Source: Anaerolineaceae bacterium | GTDB taxonomy: Bacteria; Chloroflexota; Anaerolineae; Anaerolineales; Villigracilaceae | Assembly: GCA_009885445.1 (NCBI GenBank) | Contig: VFKQ01000289.1 | Location: 1 to 8,484 of the forward strand | Direction: 5' to 3' | DNA length: 8,484 nucleotides | Part shown: piece after piece, positions 5,895 to 8,484 of the stretch | Layout of the letters: each line of letters opens with the position of its first letter | Position numbering within the stretch: position 1 is the first letter of the stretch | Notes under the pieces: model-generated | Seen by the model: only the letters and a program-made list of their open reading frames with translations | The model's database searches: none | Told to the model about the DNA's origin: nothing | Made by a program: the position numbers and the translations under genes

Positions 5895-5900
5895 TACAAT
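5895..5900 (+). promoter_or_regulatory. -10 box of the MOSC gene, leaderless
   Basis: TACAAT ends 7 bases before the ATG at 5908. The predicted transcription start (about 5907) coincides with the start codon, and the intervening TGCGCCC has no ribosome binding site. The box is only 9 bp past the dodecin terminator, so the two genes are insulated. No clear -35 is seen. Confidence 0.6.
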
Positions 5901-5907
5901 TGCGCCC

Positions 5908-6708
5908 ATGATTCAACTTTCTCAACTCACCTATTATCCAATTAAAGGCTGTCGCGGATTCGACGTGGATTCGTGGAATGTAGCGCGCATGGGATTGGAG
6001 GCCGATCGGCGCCTGATGCTGGTCACCCGCGAGGGACATTTTCTCACCCAGCGCGAACATCCGCGCCTCGCTCTGGTTACCCCTGAGCGGGTCGCTGATT
6101 CTATAAGCCTCTCGGCCCCCGCATTTGACTCGCTGCGCTTCACGCCGCGCTCCTCGGGCCCGACAGTCAGCGTGGACATTTGGGGCAGTAAACATGTGCA
6201 AGCCGTGGACCAGGGCGACGAAGCCGCGCAATGGTTTTCAGATTGGCTGGCCACACCCGTGAGGGTGGTCCACTTTGCAGACGGGCATGTGCGGCATGTC
6301 AATCGCGATTACGCCATTAATCACGACGACCACACCGGCTTCGCAGACGGCTTTCCGATTCTGATCGCGTCGGAAGAGTCGCTGGCAGATTTGAATGCGC
6401 GGCTCGAGATTCCCCTGCCGATGAATCGCTTTCGCCCCAACATCGTGGTGCGCGGTGCAGGAGAGTCTTTTGCCGAGGACACGTGGAAGCGCATCCGCAT
6501 TGGCGCTGTGGAGATGGCCGTTGTCAAGCCGTGCGCGCGCTGTGTGGTGTCGACGACGGACCAGCAGACCGCCGTCCGCGCGAAGGAGCCGCTGAAAACG
6601 CTGGCAACTTTCCGTAAGCAGAAGGGCGGAGCCATGTTCGGGCAGAACGTCATCCCGTTGGGGGCTGGTCGCTTACAGGTCGGCATGACTGTGGAAGTTT
6701 TGGAGTGA
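5908..6708 (+). CDS. MOSC-domain molybdenum protein, mARC/YcbX type
   Basis: A 266-aa protein with an N-terminal MOSC beta-barrel (about 1-115) and a C-terminal MOSC domain (about 140-265). Family members bind sulfurated molybdenum cofactor and reduce N-hydroxylated compounds such as hydroxylamines and amidoximes. Visible marks: LTYYPIKGCRG (7-17) at the start, GLEADRRLMLV (29-39), GFADGFPILIAS (144-155), RFRPNIVV (174-181), and the cysteine motif KPCARCVVSTTD (207-218), where one cysteine supplies the Mo ligand. A C-terminal 2Fe-2S ferredoxin domain, present in E. coli YcbX, is absent, as in mARC, so a separate electron donor is needed. The ATG at 5908 has no Shine-Dalgarno and fits a leaderless start. 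No molybdenum-cofactor genes are in the window. Family confident, substrate unknown. Confidence 0.9.
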   Translation: MIQLSQLTYYPIKGCRGFDVDSWNVARMGLEADRRLMLVTREGHFLTQREHPRLALVTPERVADSISLSAPAFDSLRFTPRSSGPTVSVDIWGSKHVQAVDQGDEAAQWFSDWLATPVRVVHFADGHVRHVNRDYAINHDDHTGFADGFPILIASEESLADLNARLEIPLPMNRFRPNIVVRGAGESFAEDTWKRIRIGAVEMAVVKPCARCVVSTTDQQTAVRAKEPLKTLATFRKQKGGAMFGQNVIPLGAGRLQVGMTVEVLE

Positions 6709-6720
6709 AAATTTTTTACC

Positions 6721-6882
6721 ACCTGACACTTTCGAACCAGTGGTGGTCGAGTAGCCCTGAGGTATTCCGAAGGGCGTATCGAGACCACCTTTACGGCCAG
6801 TTTCGCGGTTCGGTGGTCTCGATACGGCGGAAGAACATCGCCTACTCGACCACCAGCGTTCTTTTGGAGCAAACTGTCAGGT
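6721..6882. mobile_element. MITE-like nested palindrome, 162 bp
   Basis: The ends are ACCTGACA (6721-6728) and TGTCAGGT (6875-6882); after one mismatch the repeat continues with TTT/AAA. Inside, TGGTGGTCGAGTAG (6741-6754) matches 6842-6855 inverted (14 bp), and CGTATCGAGACCACC (6775-6789) matches 6812-6826 inverted (15 bp), around a 22-bp centre. The left half can also fold alone (GGTGGTC with GACCACC, and GCCCT at 6754-6758 with AGGGC at 6771-6775). There is no convincing ORF inside and no clear target-site duplication. The size, terminal inverted repeats and palindromy suggest a non-autonomous element or a pair of inverted REP-like units. It fills the spacer between the MOSC gene and the next gene. 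Confidence 0.65.
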
Positions 6883-6916
6883 CGCTAGTTAATTTACAAA
6901 TCCCAAAGGAATCCGC

Positions 6917-7162
6917 ATGGAAAATATCCTGATTGAAGTGATGGGCTGGACAGGCTCGGTTTTGTATCTACTGGCGTATGCGCTGGTCTCGTCGAAAAAG
7001 TTGACGGGCGACTCGCTCGTCTATCAGGGCCTGAATATTTTCGCGGGCATTTTACTGGTGATATACGGATTCAGCAAAAGCGCGTCGGCCACGGTGGGGC
7101 TGAACGCAACTTGGATCGCCATCGGCGTGATCACGCTGGCGCGAAAATGGACGGCGAAATGA
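6917..7162 (+). CDS. CBU_0592-like small membrane protein
   Basis: An 81-aa protein with three predicted membrane segments at about residues 5-25, 35-52 and 60-77. It carries the pattern GWTGSVLYLLAYALVS, YQGLNIFAGILLVIYG and LNATWIAIGVITL, which I recognise as the CBU_0592-type small membrane family; no biochemical role is established as far as I know. AAAGGA (6905-6910) sits six bases before the ATG. Its stop overlaps the start of the deacetylase gene (ATGA, 7159-7162), so the two are translated in step. No promoter is evident between the palindromic element and the gene; transcription may come from the MOSC gene through the element, or from a site I cannot see. Confidence 0.8.
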   Translation: MENILIEVMGWTGSVLYLLAYALVSSKKLTGDSLVYQGLNIFAGILLVIYGFSKSASATVGLNATWIAIGVITLARKWTAK

Positions 7163-7941
7163 AAACACTCTCTCGACGCGATGTACTAAAACTGGGCGGC
7201 GCAGGATTTTTGGCCGCGGCCTTTGCGCCGGCAGTGCGCGCTTTGCAAACGGCGTCGATCAATAGTGTGCTGACATGGGGTAGTAAACGCCAGCCCAAAG
7301 TGGCGCTGACCATAGACGATTGTTATCTGGCGTCTATCATGCAACGCATGGAAAGAACTTTGCAAGCCAACCCGCAAGCGCGCGTAACGTATTTTCCGGT
7401 GGGCGAGGCGCTGATCAGCACCGAGGGCAAAGACGCGGGGATTTGGAAACGCGTCCGCGATGCGGGGCATGAGATCGGCTATCACTCGTTCAATCACGAC
7501 GACCTGGCGGCATACAACGCGGACCAAGTTTTCCGTGACTATGATCTCTGGCTGGACGCACTGCGGCACGTGCTGGAGGACGAGAATCCGAAAGTGCGAT
7601 TCGCCCGTCCGCCGTATGGCAATGTGACGCCGCAATTTTTAGACTTGTGCGCCCAACGCGGACTGGTGTGTACGATGTGGTCATGGGGCTGGGGAGCGGA
7701 GAATGCCGAGGAGGCCATCACGAACGTGGTACCCAAAACGAAAGCCGGACAAATCGTCCTACTGCACACGCGTACCGTGGATGCCGACGTGATTGACGCC
7801 GGCATACCGTGGCTGACAGAAAATGGCCTGCGCGCGGTGACGCTCAGCGAAATGTATTATGACTTGCAGAAGGAAGAGCACGAGTCCGCGGGGTGCGATG
7901 TGGCGGCGGGTCCGGCGCTGACGCGGACGTGTATTGACTAG
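7159..7941 (+). CDS. Tat-exported NodB-fold polysaccharide deacetylase
   Basis: A 260-aa protein with a Tat signal: SRRDVLK (5-11), a hydrophobic stretch (13-25) and probable cleavage after AVRA (28). The rest is a NodB homology domain (carbohydrate esterase family 4), whose members remove N- or O-acetyl groups from peptidoglycan, chitin-like or exopolysaccharide chains with one metal ion. Motif 1 is TIDDCY (51-56) with D53 and D54, motif 2 is HSFNH with ligands H109 and H113, motif 3 is RPPYG (150-154), and motif 5 is LLHTR with H203. Motif 1 has Cys where TFDDG has Gly. Motif 4 (WSWGWGAEN, 174-182) lacks the usual Asp. The ATG at 7159 is chosen for the ATGA overlap with the upstream gene and because the Tat signal begins there; in-frame upstream starts only add residues read from the membrane-protein gene. 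It probably acts outside the membrane; substrate unknown. Confidence 0.88.
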   Translation: MKTLSRRDVLKLGGAGFLAAAFAPAVRALQTASINSVLTWGSKRQPKVALTIDDCYLASIMQRMERTLQANPQARVTYFPVGEALISTEGKDAGIWKRVRDAGHEIGYHSFNHDDLAAYNADQVFRDYDLWLDALRHVLEDENPKVRFARPPYGNVTPQFLDLCAQRGLVCTMWSWGWGAENAEEAITNVVPKTKAGQIVLLHTRTVDADVIDAGIPWLTENGLRAVTLSEMYYDLQKEEHESAGCDVAAGPALTRTCID

Positions 7942-7994
7942 AAATAATGATTCGGCAGAGTAAAAGGTTCTGGCCTTTCTGAGGCTTGTGGGCG

Positions 7995-8000
7995 TATAAT
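7995..8000 (+). promoter_or_regulatory. -10 box of the NTF2-like gene
   Basis: A perfect TATAAT in the 180-bp spacer after the deacetylase. Transcription would start near 8007, giving a leader of about 120 nt to the start codon, unusually long for this window. No convincing -35 is seen 16-18 bp upstream. Confidence 0.5.
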
Positions 8001-8012
8001 CCGCACATAGCC

Positions 8013-8081
8013 GGATATACAGCCTGTAGACTGCATATCCTCCCAAATGGCGTCTTATACAGCATACAGGCTGGTTAAGAC
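8013..8081 (+). promoter_or_regulatory. Structured leader with two exclusive folds
   Basis: Hairpin 1 (8013-8040): GGATAT pairs with ATATCC, then after one mismatch CAG pairs with CTG. Hairpin 2 (8052-8081): GTCTTA pairs with TAAGAC, then after a 2x2 internal loop CAGC pairs with GCTG. Both share the direct repeat TATACAGC (8016-8023 and 8056-8063). Alternatively CAGCCTGTA (8020-8028) pairs perfectly over 9 bp with TACAGGCTG (8065-8073), which would open both hairpins. It lies in the predicted 5' UTR of the next gene. No known riboswitch family is recognised. Confidence 0.45.
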
Positions 8082-8128
8082 ATAGTTAGGCGCTTTCTTG
8101 CTCAATCAAATCTAGAGGAGATATGTCA

Positions 8129-8484
8129 ATGCTACAAAAAGATTCTGTTATCAATGTTGAACAAGAAATTATTGAACTCGAAAAGCAATGGGCTACTGCG
8201 ATACAGAGTCAAGATTTGACTCAGACAAGTCAATTCCTTTCAGAAAGTTATTTCTTAGCAATTGGCGCACAAGACCAGCCCTTACGAATCGTGCCACGAG
8301 AGGCATGGCTCGAAACTTTGAAAGAATACCGAACGGAATCGTTCAGAGTAGACGATATCAAAGTGCATACTTATGGCACAACCGCCATTGTGCTGATGTT
8401 GTTTACCCAAACTGCAACCGTGCGTGGACAAGACCGCAGTGGTCAATTTATGATTACAGACATTTGGAATCAACAAAAAGAGGG
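8129..8484 (+). CDS. NTF2-like (DUF4440/SnoaL) protein, cut by window end
   Basis: The frame is open from 8123 to the end of the window, giving 118 residues from the ATG at 8129. The pattern EQEIIELEKQWATAIQSQDL, then FLSESYFLAIG, a middle containing REAWLETLKEY, and strands around DDIKVHTYGTTAIVLMLFTQ and GQFMITDIWN is the DUF4440/SnoaL-like cone-shaped fold, which ranges from isomerases to pure binding proteins; no function can be assigned. Two ATGs (8123, 8129) are in frame. AGAGGAG at 8114-8120 is 8 bases from the second and only 2 from the first, so 8129 is preferred. GC content by hand count is about 35% over 8141-8260, against 65% in a 60-base sample of the deacetylase gene (7561-7620), suggesting recent acquisition. 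No signal peptide is seen. Confidence 0.8.
   Translation, partial: MLQKDSVINVEQEIIELEKQWATAIQSQDLTQTSQFLSESYFLAIGAQDQPLRIVPREAWLETLKEYRTESFRVDDIKVHTYGTTAIVLMLFTQTATVRGQDRSGQFMITDIWNQQKE

Noticed and set aside
7963..7978. Small hairpin AAAGG...CCTTT after the deacetylase as a terminator
   Set aside because: Only 5 bp of stem and no T run follows; too weak to call.
8085..8091. GTTAGGC, matching the GTTRRRY core of an integron attC site, just before an AT-rich NTF2-like gene typical of cassettes
   Set aside because: No partner RYYYAAC core exists in the preceding 150 bases and the nearby hairpins do not have attC geometry. A search for an integron integrase and more such sites to the right would reopen it.

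Overview
The window is a compact stretch of bacterial chromosome of fairly high GC. It looks like a member of the Chloroflexota, class Anaerolineae. That placement is an inference from three things: -10 boxes that leave almost no 5' UTR, GGTGGTCGAGTA/TATCGAGACCACC and GTAGGGGCACGGC palindromes in the spacers, and short-period (7-8 bp) tandem repeats at several gene borders. No rRNA, tRNA or CRISPR is visible.

Left part (1-4911). A lone plus-strand gene for a PncC/CinA C-terminal amidohydrolase converges on a minus-strand unit. Read 5' to 3', that unit is a four-helix membrane protein of unknown function, selA (selenocysteine synthesis), an M24B Xaa-Pro peptidase and tsaD (tRNA t6A synthesis). 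It appears complete: a TATAAT at 4894-4889 abuts the first ATG (leaderless), the first two genes overlap, and a 16-bp palindrome followed by a T-rich run lies between tsaD and pncC.

Middle part (4890-6708). Transcribed rightwards are a nitroreductase-family flavoprotein, a dodecin (flavin-binding dodecamer) with its own promoter and a strong intrinsic terminator, and a stand-alone MOSC-domain protein of the mARC/YcbX type with a leaderless start. Flavin and molybdenum redox chemistry dominate here.

Right part (6709-8484). A 162-bp palindromic element resembling a non-autonomous mobile element precedes a two-gene unit: a CBU_0592-type small membrane protein and a Tat-exported NodB-fold deacetylase, joined by an ATGA overlap. 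After it come a structured spacer and the start of a noticeably AT-rich NTF2-like (DUF4440/SnoaL) gene that runs off the window.

The most unusual feature is the set of degenerate tandem arrays, mostly of period 7 and one of period 8, at four gene borders. Each has a different sequence. They extend into genes: the tsaD start codon, the peptidase stop codon and the last codons of selA all lie inside them. The other candidates for something undescribed are the nested palindrome at 6721-6882 and the refoldable leader at 8013-8081.
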